Source of the DNA: Acanthochlamys bracteata
Lineage: Eukaryota > Streptophyta > Magnoliopsida > Pandanales > Velloziaceae
Direction of reading: 5' to 3'
DNA length: 64,000 nt
Assembly: GCA_019914995.1 (NCBI GenBank)
Contig: CM034138.1
Coordinates: forward strand, 310,001 to 374,000
Within the stretch, counting starts at the first letter, position 1. Each line of letters opens with the position of its first letter. Shown here one piece after another: positions 37,290 to 51,552 of this stretch. Both the position numbers and the translations under genes were made by a program. The notes beneath the pieces were generated by a model. That model was not told where the DNA came from, made no database searches, and saw only the letters and a list, made by a program, of their open reading frames with translations.

Positions 37290-38207
37290 TAACCCTAGAT
37301 ACACAGAAACCACAAAAAAGTTTAAACACCACAATCAGAAGCAATCAAAACCCCACAAAAAAAAAAAACAAACAAAGAAACAAGGACAACAATCACGCGC
37401 ATACCGAGATGAAGAAACAGTACAGAGAAATTTTAAGCGATAAATTAAAATTTTGATTGATTGGATGTGGTAAATTAAAATAATTTTTAGGGGGATTTGG
37501 AGTGAATGTGAATTTATGAATTGTTCGAGGGAGAGCAGACAATGGGAGAGAGTGAGTGCGCGACAAAAGAAAGAAGGAAAGAAAACGTACTCGAATCTAA
37601 GAGCTGGGGGGAATTGAAACAGGATTCCGGCCCTATTTATAGAGTCCGGTCCACGGACTTCAAACCTGGATCATTTTATCAAATAGGCTTCAAAAGGATT
37701 TTGCAGCAAAATCCAGCCTGTCAAAATCTATTAATTGACTACGTTATGGAAACTCTGTTTGAAGTTATTTTGCTTATAAACTTTCCTAACTCACTTATAA
37801 ACTTCACTTATAACTATCTCATTTTAAATCTAAAAATTTCACTTTTAAATTTATTTTTATAAAAAATAGTACAAAAAATTAAATTCAACTTTCTCTCGAT
37901 AATTGTTATTTAATGGCAAAATAAGTCGGCGACTAACAAAAAAGTCAACTTATTTTCGTAAATAAGTGTTTCCATTTTGTTTTAGAAATATCCAAAACAA
38001 AAGCTTCCTTCCCTAAAATAAGATAAACAGGTGAAATTTTTTTCAGCATGCTGATACAGGGGCAAATACTTAACCATACATTTAAAAGACTTCTTCATTT
38101 CTGGAACGCGATCCGTGTCTGCTTCCCTTGTTACTCACTCAGAATAAGAAAATCTTCAACAACCCTCTTCATTCCCAAACTTTTGATGCATATTATCTCC
38201 AAGGTCC
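37290..38207. other. PDS5 promoter and GAPN 3' flank
   Basis: 37290 to about 37650 is the likely leader and promoter of PDS5 (minus). The AT-rich segment 37780-37980 resembles a decayed small element. The bases just below 38208 should be 3' untranslated sequence of the aldehyde dehydrogenase gene. Confidence 0.4.
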
Positions 38208-41200
38208 TCACCCCATACTATATGTCGGAGCTGGTAGATTGATGACAGTGCTCTTCACCTTCGTCATCATGTTTATGCTGTTTGTGATACCCTGAGAACC
38301 GATGCCACTGTCCTTTAAACCCTGAGATATAACACAGGCGTATTAGTCTACATTTTGTATACTGCCTTTTGTTTTGATAAATGTTTCATGAGGAATGCAT
38401 CAATCTGATTATGGTAAACGGGACTTGAGAATGGACGTTATACAGCAATATTGCCTGGAAAGGAAAATGATCTGGTCCGCGTGCCGGTGCTGAATTTATT
38501 TGAATTGTTCCTGTCTCCATGGCATCACTTATCATAATCGCTTTATTAATATCTCTCGTGAAGACACAACCCTGCAATGTATCCCAGAGATCCAAGTAAG
38601 TTAGACCTCCCTTTTGGAAACATATTTTTGCGCAAATGACATTACTGGTGAAATTGGTCCAATAAAGATCAGTTACTATATACTAAACTGTGATCAAATA
38701 CTGTAATACATTTCTAATATTCATAGTTCAGGATTTACGAATTTTTTCTATTTTCCCTGTTGATATCCTAGTGGCCTCTGCAATTCCAACAAATGGTTCA
38801 AAGATAGTTACTTACCTGCAGACCCAAAGAGCTAGCATTGCAATGGTGGATACCTTCCTCTGCAGACCTGATCCTGATTACGGATAAGACTGGGCCGAAG
38901 GGTTCTTCCCAAGCAATGCGCATATCAGGTCGAACATGATCTAATAGCAGTGGCCATATGAGATTTCCTTCCCTCCTATATGCTTGGCAAAATGTTGCTC
39001 CCTTTTCCTTTGCATCCATAACCAGTCCTTCAATGAAGTTTGCTGATGACTCCGTCACAACTGGAGTAATATCACAGTCATCCTCAGGTGATCCAACAGT
39101 CAATTTCGCCAGTTTTGTGTTGACATTCTCCATGACAGCATCAGCTACAGACTCCATGATCAAGACGACCTTAATGGCTGTGCATCTCTGACCACTGTTG
39201 TCAACAAAAGTTCTTGGTCTAAGTAACAGGATATGACAATTCTTCTTAAGAGATCTGAAAATTCTGAAGAGAACAATGCAATCTGACAGTAACTCAAACA
39301 TTGGCGATGCATAGACTAGAGCTACCTGTATGAGAAACCTCCTTTCACTATGTTGGCAGCAACTAGATCCAGATCAGCATCTTCAAGAACAATGCATACA
39401 TCCTTCCCTCCCAGTTCCATCTGAAGAGGGATCATACCAGCTTTCTTGAAGATGGCAATGCCCGTATCACCACCAGTGAAGCTGTCAAGGAAACACTATT
39501 ATAGCCAATGGAATAGCCAAAAAATAGGAGCTTGAGATGCTAAGAAAGAATTATTCGCGGGAAAAAAAGGAAAAAGAATCAAGAAAACGCTGAAAAAGAA
39601 TAATATAGCAACAATCCATGAAACATAAATCACAGACTTAATTGCATTACCTTATACAATTAACACCAGGATGCATAGTCAGAAAATCACCAATTTCAGA
39701 GCCTTTGCCTGTCACAGCGGTGATCAACCCTTTTAGAAAACTTGCCAGGTGGAAGCAGTGCACCATGTGCAGAGCAGCCACTGCTCCCTGTTAAAAAGTA
39801 TCAAGTAACATATCACCCGACACGTAATAGGTATAAATGCCAGGATAGCTAGCCTTTCGGACAGCAACGCCCATGCAACTCAGAGAAGATACCTGAGTTG
39901 GGGGCTTGAGAACAACTGCATTGCCAGCAATCAAAGCAGGAGCAACTTTAGAGACTGCCAGGTTGACTGGATAATTGAATGGTGGGATTGCTAAGACAAC
40001 TCCAAGACGAATCTGCAAGGAGATGCACCATTCGTATTACAAATACAAAAGAAAACATGAGCAAGTAGCATGCCTCAGATTCGAACAACCATCATAATTT
40101 AAGCTCATCATTTTTGCAGTTCACAATAGAAGAAAGATCTTTCCACAGAACCCTAAGTTTAAGGGCTCAACATCAACAATGCAAATCACTTCGAACCATT
40201 TCAGTAGCCCAGCATGGGCATTCAACTGTGAACCCTTGAGACAGATTTACTACCATACAAGTCGAAAGAAAAGCTTGCTATAAGAGTAATCATACGAGTA
40301 TGTACCTTAGAAGATAAGCAATACTTGGTGCGCTCATTGCCAGGGAAGATGTCAGAGACCAAGAATTTCCCCCTCTCCCAGAATCCGAACCCCCTCTTCT
40401 GCAGTATACAATATCAGATCTGCGGATCTGACCACCTATGATCCAAGACAAGATGAGGATGTAGCCATCCATGGAACCTGAATACTGCTGTGATAGACAA
40501 AATATTCCAATATAATCAATGGTATCCTACTTATGTCACCTCAGTAACTGAATCCTTTGCAGGCTTGGCGATCTCCTTGACAAGGCATTCTGCAATGGCC
40601 ATCTTATGTTCCCTCAGGAGTGCCGCAGCCCGGTGAAGAAGCTCTGCCCTCTTCCACAACGGTGTCCTTGCCCATGCCTTTTGTGCAACCTTCGCGCCCT
40701 CAATAACCTTGCTCACCTCCTCCTGTGTACATGCTGATTCCTTTGCAGTCCACTTCAGTATCCAGAACAATCACCACAACATACGCTTCTCATAAATCTT
40801 TCCAAAAGTTTATTTTGGAAAACTACAGTTGCAAACAGTTGATTTACAGTTGAGAAGGTTCACGTTTTACAGTCATTTTACTATTTTATTATGATAAAAT
40901 CAGAACTTCAACGAAAACTTGAGTTGATCTTGGCCAAAATCAAAATTTTATATAGGGAATCAAAAGATTATACAATCCAACTAATGAATTATAGGCTATA
41001 ATTGGAAAAGGAACAATGTAAGATGTTTACTTCTAGTTCTAACGAACTAACAAACCAACCCAAATTCACCAAAGACAAAAAACAGAAACTATTTTTATCA
41101 ACTTGGTTAGGCAGCGATCTTAAAATCTAAATATCTAATTAAATACCTTGAACTTTGTACTGCGTTTTCCGGGAAGTCGGATTGATGATGGAAACTGACT

Positions 41201-41297
41201 TCCCTGAACTGGACTCTCTCCATTCTCCATCAACAAAATACTTGAAAACTCCATCATCATCGTTAAAGATTTCCTCAAACACTCCCTTTCCCGCCAT
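38208..41297 (-). CDS. GAPN: Non-phosphorylating glyceraldehyde-3-phosphate dehydrogenase (ALDH11/GAPN), frameshifted
   Basis: Nine exons on the minus strand: 41297-41147, 40733-40540, 40435-40306, 40012-39893, 39787-39651, 39481-39326, 39194-38816, 38571-38455 and 38321-38208. The enzyme oxidises glyceraldehyde-3-phosphate to 3-phosphoglycerate with NADP+ in the cytosol, supplying NADPH. The start [20 protein letters not shown], catalytic Glu in MELGGKD (about 266) and catalytic Cys in GQRCT (about 300) are present; a corrected product would be 498 residues (Arabidopsis ALDH11A3 496). Exon 3 has 130 bases where 129 are needed: a run of five C (40369-40373, plus strand) replaces the expected four, shifting the frame and giving a stop within about six codons. 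Intron 8 has a GC donor (38454-38453). Everything else looks functional, so a sequencing homopolymer error is as likely as a null allele. Confidence 0.93.
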
Positions 41298-42524
41298 CTC
41301 TGATCGATCTTTGTTTCTTGTTCTCTGTTGCTGCTATTGATCTGAAGTAAAAAGACCTGAGAAAGTTGAAAATGAATAGTCCAAGGCTTCGCCCAGGTGT
41401 GACAAGTGCTTCCTGAAGTGAATTCTCGATCAAGTTTGACTAGTATTCATAGAGTTTTTGTAACAACAACACTACTTGGTTTGGAACTTCATTAGATTCT
41501 TAAATTTTAAATGAAAGATTATCAGTGGTTTATAGCTAAAAACTAAATACTTAACCGATCTTTAACAATTATAGAAAATTATTGGACTTGGCAAGTTAGA
41601 TAGATATATATTGCTTAAAATTAAAGTCTAATATAGTGTGATTACTTAATTATTTGTTTTGGGTAGAGAATTAATTAATTACTCTTAGAACTAACTAATC
41701 AACAGAATTTTTTTTGAAAGAATTGTTATTATTACAATTATTAGTTTTAATAGAGAAACCAGCGACCTAGATACAGTCAGTAATTAACAATCACACTTAA
41801 TATTAACGCAATATGTATCATACAATTTCATCTAATGTAATACGAAATTAACATTCTAGTTTTGAGATTAACATAATCAAATTTTAAAAGCTGGTCTTAA
41901 ATCATTAACATAAAATATAAATAATGCAGTTAGGAAATAAGTGGGCCTATGAATTAACAGTAGCCCTATAAAAGCCTATTAGTTTGCAACGTTGTGGGCC
42001 TATAAACAAGGGTTGTATGACCAAAAGCAATCCCAGATATTATCTAGTTGACCTTATTAATTAGGCCCATTTACTTTTTCAAGTGAAAATTTCGTTTTCT
42101 AAACGCCTAGCTTAGGTATCATCCTGAATTCCTGACATTTTGAAATTATCCACGTCATCTAAATTGCCACTTGGCCATACCTGATTAGGCTCTATTATCT
42201 CGAACAACGTGGCATAAGAAAAACTCCCGCGATATTTCTCATAAAAAAACTAAACACAAATTAAATCGTAGAACGAAAGAAAGAATTCGGTCGATCTCAT
42301 TTGGAAATCGATCGCCAGAATCTGCCACCGTGGCGCCACCGGAGCCACAAAACAATCTTCTCAATCGCCGGAGAAAACATTCCTCCACCACTTCTGTAGC
42401 TCAAACAACTCCCTCTACTTCTTCCGCTGAATCTACTAATATACGAGAGAAGACATCTCGGCCGTCAGATCAAGATACGTTCCCTTTTTGGCAGCAGAAC
42501 TGGTTCCTTGGGTTGCTCTTGCTG
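41298..42524. promoter_or_regulatory. Divergent intergenic region between GAPN and SDF2
   Basis: Shared upstream region of two divergent genes. GGCCCA/TGGGCC-type site II motifs occur near 41942, 41994 and 42063. A UPR-type element is at 42150-42159 (separate entry). The frame upstream of the SDF2 ATG is open from 42189, including a GTG at 42330 in strong context. The middle (41480-41940) is AT-rich without genes. Confidence 0.45.
42150..42159 (+). promoter_or_regulatory. pUPRE-II-like element upstream of SDF2
   Basis: CCACGTCATC is identical to the core of the plant unfolded-protein-response element bound by bZIP factors such as bZIP28 and bZIP60. It lies 366 bases before the SDF2 ATG. SDF2 is a known ER-stress-induced gene in Arabidopsis, so the match is biologically coherent; activity here is inferred. 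Confidence 0.5.
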
Positions 42525-45246
42525 ATGGCGATCGCTTGCTTCGCTCTCTCGCTCATTGTTCTGCTAGGGTTCGATTTCAATGAGGGTTCTGTGGGATCCA
42601 CCTACGCTGCTACTCCTGCTGCCGCCACCGAAGGCGTCGAGGTCAGTTCATGATCTCGGTTCAGTATATTATTTCTTTCGTTTTAACAAAGTTGGGATTT
42701 TTTTAGAATATTGGGATTTGAATCCTTAAAATTTTGTTGTTGTGAATGTATTGGGGATTTTTTGGTTTTATATAAGGGGGCTAATTTTCAGCTCCTATGG
42801 GATTTTAAAAAAATCAAATTGTGAGTTTTTGAATTTTCGGAATTTGAATCTTAATCCCAAAATTTTGTTTTTGTTAATGAGTAGGTGATTTTTTGGATTC
42901 ATTAAGAGGATGTTTGGGAGTGCTTTTCAACTCTATTTTATTTCAACTTTTTATTTCATGTTTCATAATAATTTTTTACAATATTCTACAAGTTTTTTTA
43001 AATTTGAAAGTACAAGAAACTTCGACGAAGATTTTGTTATTACTTATTTTCATTATCTTCTGAGATAAAAAAAAGTAGAACTAGTTAGTCAAATATTCTC
43101 AAAATATCTTTCGTTATAAAAGCTCCATTTGTTAAGAACTTCCAAACTTCCCCTAAGTCTAGGCTGGTTTGATCAGGCTTTCTTTCCCTTTAAATTAGAA
43201 TATGAATCAATTCGGTGTTTAATTTATACAATCTGCTGACATTTTTTAAGTACCCACCTTTTTTTTCTTTTGAATGAAAGTATTCTGTGTTTCTTGGTGC
43301 AGATAACATATGGTTCGGTGATTAAGCTTATGCACGAAAGGACAAAGTTTAGACTGCATTCACATGATGTGCCTTATGGATCGGGCAGTGGGCAGCAGTC
43401 AGTAACTGGATTCCCCAGTGTTGATGACTCCAATAGCTACTGGGTATTACCATGATCTTGTGTTGAGTCCATGACACCTTATTTGTTTTCTGCAAAATGT
43501 CAACTTAGTTGGTTTTTTTTATTAAAATTGCATCCTTTATATTCTAAAGAATGCCTCTTCTCATTATGCTTGTGGATGGTTCTGCTATGATACTAATCAC
43601 ATCTTAGTGCCTTGTTGCGTTAAAAACTCATGTAATTCTGGTTGTTACCATGTGTTAACAGGTGTGGTAAATATAGGATTTTACTGATGTCTTTATGCTT
43701 GTGCAGGTTGTGAAGCCTACAAAAGATTCTTCAGCCAAACAAGGCGATGCAATCAAGAGTGGGACTATGATTAGGTTACAACACATGAGAACTCGGAAGT
43801 GGTTGCACAGCCACTTGCATGCTTCCCCCATTACTGGCAACCTGGAGGTGTGGCTTTTTCAATTTTCTGACTATTCATTGCAACTATCTGTGGCTATAGC
43901 ATCATTAAATTAGGAAGTTTTGTTGTGTTTATGAATGTGAACTCATGGATATGAATGTTGTGAAATCACTACTCAACATGCTGTAGAAAAGTAAACTAGC
44001 AAGTAACGTAGCATCTGAGTCTCACACAAAACCACAAGTTTTAAGTCACATATACTATATTATCAATGTTAATATAGGCTACGAGATGCCTTTTGTTTAT
44101 GTCGTCATACAATTATCTGTTTGTTGCGATCAACTATTGGATTTCTGCCTTAACTGTATTTTCATGAGATTTCATGTTATATCTCATCCACGCTAAAGTC
44201 TTTTTGGTACTTCCATTCAAATTTCGTATTGCTCAACCAATAGAATTAATCTGGATTCTGGTAGCACTATTAGTTGCTCTCCGGAGTGAAAAACTAAAAT
44301 AGAGTGTATAACTATTGAATGGTAAGAATCAGCATCCTGTGATTAAAAGGCATGTTAGATGTGGCTGACTATGTAGCTCGTAGCTAGATATCCAAAGGAT
44401 TTATTGAATGTTAACACCTGGTATTTGACATATTTCATCTCCTATATCTCCTGGTTTGACTCTACAGTCTACACTAAGGTGTCATATTGAGCATATGGTT
44501 CTGTATTAATTGAATATTGCTCAACACCAAGTTTTCTTTTGTAGGTAAGTTGCTTTGGTACTGATGGCGAGTCCGATACTGGGGACTATTGGAGGTAAGG
44601 AGCTTCGTTTGAATTCCCTTCATTCTGCCAATGTGATTGTAGGCTGTGCATCCTCCACTCAATTGTTATGCATTTGCAGGCTAGAGATCGAGGGCAGCGG
44701 AAAAACTTGGAAGCAAGACCAAAGAGTGAGACTGCAGCATGTTGACACTGGAGGTTACTTGCACAGTCATGATAAAAAGTACCAACGTATAGCAGGTGGT
44801 CAGCAAGAGGTACTATTTTCTCTTCTGTATGATGTTTTAGCATGGATAAAGCATAGTTATAGCTGATTTCCTTTCAACTTCATTATAACTCTGATATCAT
44901 TGACTTGCTCTTTTGCGGTTACAGAAAGTGTTTAGATCTTTTAATCTATTAAAGGAATAAACAGCCAAAAGCTATTCTTCTGTACGCGTGAGCCTGTTTC
45001 TGTTGCCATGAGCCTTTAAGAACTAATAAAATGGTCTAGCTTTTCTAGCATATAAACTATCTGTATCAGTGTAAATTCCCTTGCAGGCCACACTAATCAT
45101 TCCCTTCTGACTTTCCTGGGCTAAATGGTTGGTCTACTACTACCACGGGTTTGTTGTTCTTGCAGGTCTGTGGAGTTCGAGAGAAGCGGGCTGACAATGT
45201 TTGGCTAGCGGCAGAGGGTGTTTATCTTCCTGTTAGCAAGAAGTAA
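42525..45246 (+). CDS. SDF2: Stromal cell-derived factor 2-like protein (SDF2)
   Basis: Six coding exons: 42525-42641, 43303-43443, 43707-43847, 44545-44594, 44680-44809 and 45166-45246, all GT-AG with consistent phases. From ATG 42525 the product is 219 residues: signal peptide MAIACFALSLIVLLG, then three MIR repeats (ITYGSVIKLMHERTKFRLHS, GTMIRLQHMRTRKWLHSHLH, QRVRLQHVDTGGYLHSHDKK), ending AAEGVYLPVSKK. SDF2 works in the ER lumen in protein quality control, with ERdj3B in Arabidopsis, and is needed for biogenesis of the EFR immune receptor. There is no C-terminal HDEL, as in Arabidopsis. The frame stays open upstream to 42189 without an ATG; a GTG at 42330 in the context GCCACCGTGG would add 65 residues. 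I prefer ATG 42525 because it gives the family-type signal peptide. Confidence 0.95.
42906..43153. mobile_element. MITE, family 1 copy D, in SDF2 intron 1
   Basis: Left end GAGGATGTTTGGGAG and right end GGGGAAGTTTGGAAG (other strand) are well-matched inverted repeats. TAA flanks at 42903-42905 and 43154-43156, the same target as TTA on the other strand. This is the clearest copy of family 1. Confidence 0.7.
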
Positions 45247-46153
45247 CTGTAGCGTCATTTGAAGCTATGAGATGTAATGATCGATTTTGCAATAGAATGG
45301 TATACAACTCCCGTCACTAACCTGGATTTACGAAGATGATACATATATCACCTGATATTGGGACCATGGCGTCCTATGTAGATTCTGCTGCATTTTTCTT
45401 CTAAGTTTATATGATTGCATTTTGCTTGAAGGATTGGTTCTGAAGTTGTTATTCTAACAAATCCAAGTACTCTTCTGATTACTACAAAATCTAACTTTGA
45501 TATTATTAATCATCAACCCAATAATTTTAGAGTGGGATTCCAGTCTACTTGCATACAATTTCAGCAATGTCAGATTCTGTAACCTCTTCCTAGGTTCAGG
45601 TAGAAGTTAATAAATTCTGTAGAAGTTTCGGACTCACAAAGCCGTCTCTGTAGGGATATTAGCTTCAGGTCATAATCACGCTCGGCATCCCCCATCTCCA
45701 TGTTAACTCTATCAATCGCAGAAGAGGCAAAACTTAAATAAATTACTCTTCGTTCAAGCACCAAAATCAGTTTAAAACGAAAGGTGAATTTCAGATGAAA
45801 CTAAGGGGACTTTTTAATAAAATTTATATATATACAAATATGGAATGAAAAGCTATGTAGATGGGTAAAATTTCACCTGTACAAAATGTTCACGTTTTAC
45901 TGGCTAAAAGTTTACGGATAAGTTTTTACTTTTTATTGAGCAGTCATGAGTTTTTAATTTTTTGTAAACAACCTTCGCTGTTATTAATTCATAATTACCA
46001 AAAGGCAGCTGACATAAAATATAACGAAATTAAAAGGACATTTTCACAAAATGCCCTTCAAAACCCTAGTTAGCCAACCCCTCTTCCATTCTTCTCGCCG
46101 CCAGAGAGTTTTCGGAAACCGTCACTTGTTCGTCATCCGATTGCTCTACCAAG
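45247..46153. other. Intergenic between SDF2 and RPL23
   Basis: SDF2 3' untranslated sequence, then spacer. A minus-strand frame from the ATG at 45704 (44 residues, MEMGDAERDYDLKLISLQRR) has coding-like composition but no partner exon; it may be a relic. The last 100 bases are the RPL23 promoter and leader, with a telo-box AAACCCTA at 46061-46068, common in plant ribosomal protein genes. Confidence 0.45.
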
Positions 46154-48017
<1,864 letters not shown>

Positions 48018-51000
48018 TCGTCAATCTCATCATAACAGTCTTTGCCCTGATGAGTTGTCTAGGTTTTCCATTAGCTGTAGGCTTGTTCTGGAAGTTTTTC
48101 TTATGTTCTAGGAAGTTTTGCATGAAAACTGGCCCTGTAATCGAGATAGTAATTCCCTCTCATGGAGGTCTATCATTTTTGTGGAACCTTATGTTGGTCC
48201 GTATGGGACTTGAAATTCAGTATATTCAGTGACGGTGCTTCCTGTTTTAGCTTTTTTTTTTTTTTGGATTGGAATGGTGAAATAGCCTGGTGGAGTTCGT
48301 TATTGGTCGTCGATCCTTTTACCAAATTGTTATTGGAAAGATATTCTGTACTCAATCGCTGAAGCTGAACCCGACCCCGAATGAATAATAAACAGAAAAT
48401 TAAGGCCATGATTGGCCGGTCCCAAATTCGGCTCATAGAAGAATCCAGTGATAGAGTTGGGCTTCGGCCCTAACCTTTTTAATCGCTGGAAGCGATAGTT
48501 TCCTCCAGCTGGTTGTGGCATGTGTATAGGAGAAGCTCGCGCTTTCTTCCTGCCGCCACCATGGCTGATGTCTCCAAATCCAGCCGAACCCTAAACCTAG
48601 AAACCCGATCTCAGCTTACGCGCGTGCGCTGGGTTTCGTTTAGTATACTGTATCATGGGCTTCGCGGCTGGGACGGCCGGCGGTGATCTCGCCAGCAACT
48701 CCCGCTGCGGCGATTTGTCGATTGATTGATTGATTGATCGAGAGGTAATGGGAGTTTTTTGAAGCTCTCGTCAAGACGTGAGTTGGATTGATTGATGGAC
48801 ATCATGGACTGATGTTGAGCCATAACGAGTTGGATCGGATGGATTCGGCTTTCAATTTTCTCCGAACAAGAAGTAGAAAGCTCTCGTAGCGTTGCTTTCT
48901 CCAGCAATGCTCGAGCTATCCTTCTTTTTATGGTCTGTTGAGAAATTGTTATTGATTTGGTTCAAGGAAACTTGCAACAATCTGGTCCCTAAAAGCCAGA
49001 ACTCAAACTTTGCGGCTCGGACGGTCCCTGATTGCCTTTTGATTCTTTCCATCTTTTTCAAAAGCTCGACTTTTTAAGCATTCCCAAACGACCCTTAGAT
49101 CTTTTGCTGCTCATTCGAAGGCTTATGTTTGAACCTCTCTCCTTGCAGCTGACGCTTCAATCATAAGACTGAAGAAAGCCTAGAGTTGCTTTTGAGATTT
49201 TGCGAATGGTGCTTGCTTCTTTCTATGGTCCCTGTTCTGTGTTGGTGGTGGTTGGTGTTGCGCTCAATGAGATGTTGTGGTCCAGCTGGGAAGGCCAGCA
49301 GTTTTGATGCCGGCAACCGCTGCAACCCAATCTCTACTAGTCATGAACTGTTGTATAAACATATACACGTAATCAATGATAATAGAGGAAGATTGATGGA
49401 ATAGAAGCAGCATCTATAAAGCATGCAATTCTTCTCTAGCATTGGTTCTAGCTATTTCATCACAAATGAAAGAGTACTTCTTTGTGAAAAATTCCTTTCT
49501 ATATGTATGTATATATGTATATATTTATGTGTGCTTGTGAGCGCATAAGGATGATGAGAAACAGCACATTATTTATCGGCATAATTGTACTACACTGATA
49601 TCCAGAGATGGTGGAGGAAGGGCGGTGAGATTGTGAGCTTGCTGAATTTCGATTATGCAATGATTATGAATGAGCTACCAATTCAATGGCTTTGTTTAGG
49701 GTTTAGGGTTTGTTTCTCTGTCTCTCGCTTTTCCTACTGAATGGCGTGCGTGCATGCACCTTTTTCTTGTTAAGGCAATGATGAGGAAAAATTAGCTGAT
49801 GCAGGATCTTGTTAAAACTCTCTCTTGTTCTCTCTTTGTAGCCTGCACTGCTCTTAAGTACACAGCATGACAGTCAGGACGGCCACTGGCAAAGTCAGGA
49901 GGCAACCACTGCAGCTGTAATTAGAGCAGGCGGTGGAGCGACGGAGAGAGCACTGTATGGGTGAGAACAGTCCTGGAATGGGTAACAGCTTTTGATCTGG
50001 ATGATTGGTCAAAGGCAAATCTGAGCCCTGTCCCTCTTCCTCGTTCTGCTATTATGATTGTCTCTGTCTGTCGATAATATATTGATAGATAAGAGTTGTA
50101 TGGGATTTGATTTTGGTTTTTCTCTGAAGATAGTTCTCCATCTGGACTTCTGGAGAGCTTAAATGTGGTTGGAAGCTCTTATGGCTATTGTCCTTCTTTT
50201 ACCATTTGTGTACTATAGACATTTGTTTATTATGATCTTGCATAGGAGCACTTTGACCGATTTAGTTTTTAGCAGTGTTGAGGAATTTTTAAGATTGTTC
50301 GTTGGTGGGTTGGTGGGTTAGGTTCTTTTCGTTCTGAAGAGATCAATGTATGAAGTTATGAAGTTCGGAGAAGTTTACTACTATCATTATTGCGTTGAAC
50401 TTTTATCGAGCATGATGGTTCTAGAGGAAAAGTAGATTTTAACAACTATGCAAATAGAGGTTATGTTTTAAGCTGATCCAGCATCTGTTTTCAAGTAGTA
50501 TGATGTAGGACATGTGGTGTAGTGCTTATATTGGTACTTAAGTGATTCTCTTCAGTAGGAAGTAGATGCCTACTGAAGATAATGCTTGCCAGCTTGAAGC
50601 CTAGTGTAAGCTATTATGCACTGTGTTTTGGCTGCCAACTTCAAAATGATGTAGGTAATAAACTTTGTATTTCTATGACAAATGATGGTAGTTTTTGTTG
50701 CTGACTACTGATTCTTTGCTTCTTTTCTTTGGTGATATGCTTTTTGGCTCTCTGAACAGGTGCGAGTAGGTATGTTTTTTAGATCACTATCTTCAACAGC
50801 CTGGCTTGCTTATGTCTTGCAGCAAAAAAGTTTCTGCTTGAAGAACAAATTTTGGCGCGAGGCATTTGAAAAACCCTGTGGTTCTCCATCAGAAACTAGT
50901 TTTTTGAGGGATGATGGGGAAAGCAATTTTAAATGTTTCTTTTTGAGAAGTTAAATAATTTTCTTAAGCCTTATTACCCATGAAACATTCATCATGTACG

Positions 51001-51552
51001 ACTTGACTTCAGTAACAATATCAATACCTTCCGGTGGTATTGATTAATTTGTGATCCAATTTATCTTTTGTGTGTATTTATCGTGTTTGCCTACCTGTTT
51101 GAAAACCAACAGCATCAAATGTATGAATGTTGAGCTTGCAATGGATTGCAGAAGCTAATATTTATTTCATCCGAGAACCTGATTTTAGAAATTTATTTTA
51201 CAGCTTATATCTTTTAGCAACTTATTTCCATCGCTCTTTCTAAGAATTCATTTTTCAGAAAAGTCACTTCCATGTAAATAAACAAGCCCAAAATGAAGCA
51301 GAGGGAAGGACCACCAAACTGTAACATTCATAAGAGAGCCTTTGTAGATTTTGGTTTCCAGTAGCTCTTACAATCAGTAAATACAGCGACCAACACGAAC
51401 GACCGCCTGTAAAGATAACAAGCCAAGAGAAAAGAAAGGTGAAGACCAACATAGTTCCTTACTCGATCATTAACAACAACCATCTTGTGATAATAAATTG
51501 GCAGCAAGAAACACTGGATTCAACAAGCAAGAAAGAAAGAAACACACTGGAT
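48018..51552. other. Gene-poor region, possible non-coding transcript
   Basis: After the RPL23 3' untranslated region there is no recognisable gene for 3.5 kb, although composition is not AT-rich and looks transcribed. Splice-like acceptors occur near 49147 (CTTGCAG), 49841 (TTGTAG) and 50760 (GAACAG). Two TTTAGGG units lie at 49694-49711. A 64-codon frame at 50760-50954 starts at GTG and is not convincing. A spliced long non-coding RNA is possible. The segment 51000-51552 includes the 3' untranslated region of the response regulator on the minus strand. Confidence 0.35.
48561..48686 (+). CDS. 41-codon frame with optimal start context
   Basis: The ATG at 48561 lies in GCCGCCACCATGG, an ideal initiation context. 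The peptide MADVSKSSRTLNLETRSQLT continues to 41 residues and stops at TGA 48684-48686. It could be a short first exon of an unrecognised gene, a small peptide gene, or chance in a GC-richer stretch. No homologue is recalled. Confidence 0.25.
   Translation: MADVSKSSRTLNLETRSQLTRVRWVSFSILYHGLRGWDGRR

Noticed and set aside
48173-48436. Minus-strand 87-codon frame after RPL23
   Set aside because: Crosses a poly-T tract in the likely 3' untranslated region; no recognisable content.
49549-49604. Possible C/D box snoRNA (ATGATGA ... CTGA)
   Set aside because: Boxes occur but the closing stem is poor and no second pair of boxes or rRNA guide match could be shown.
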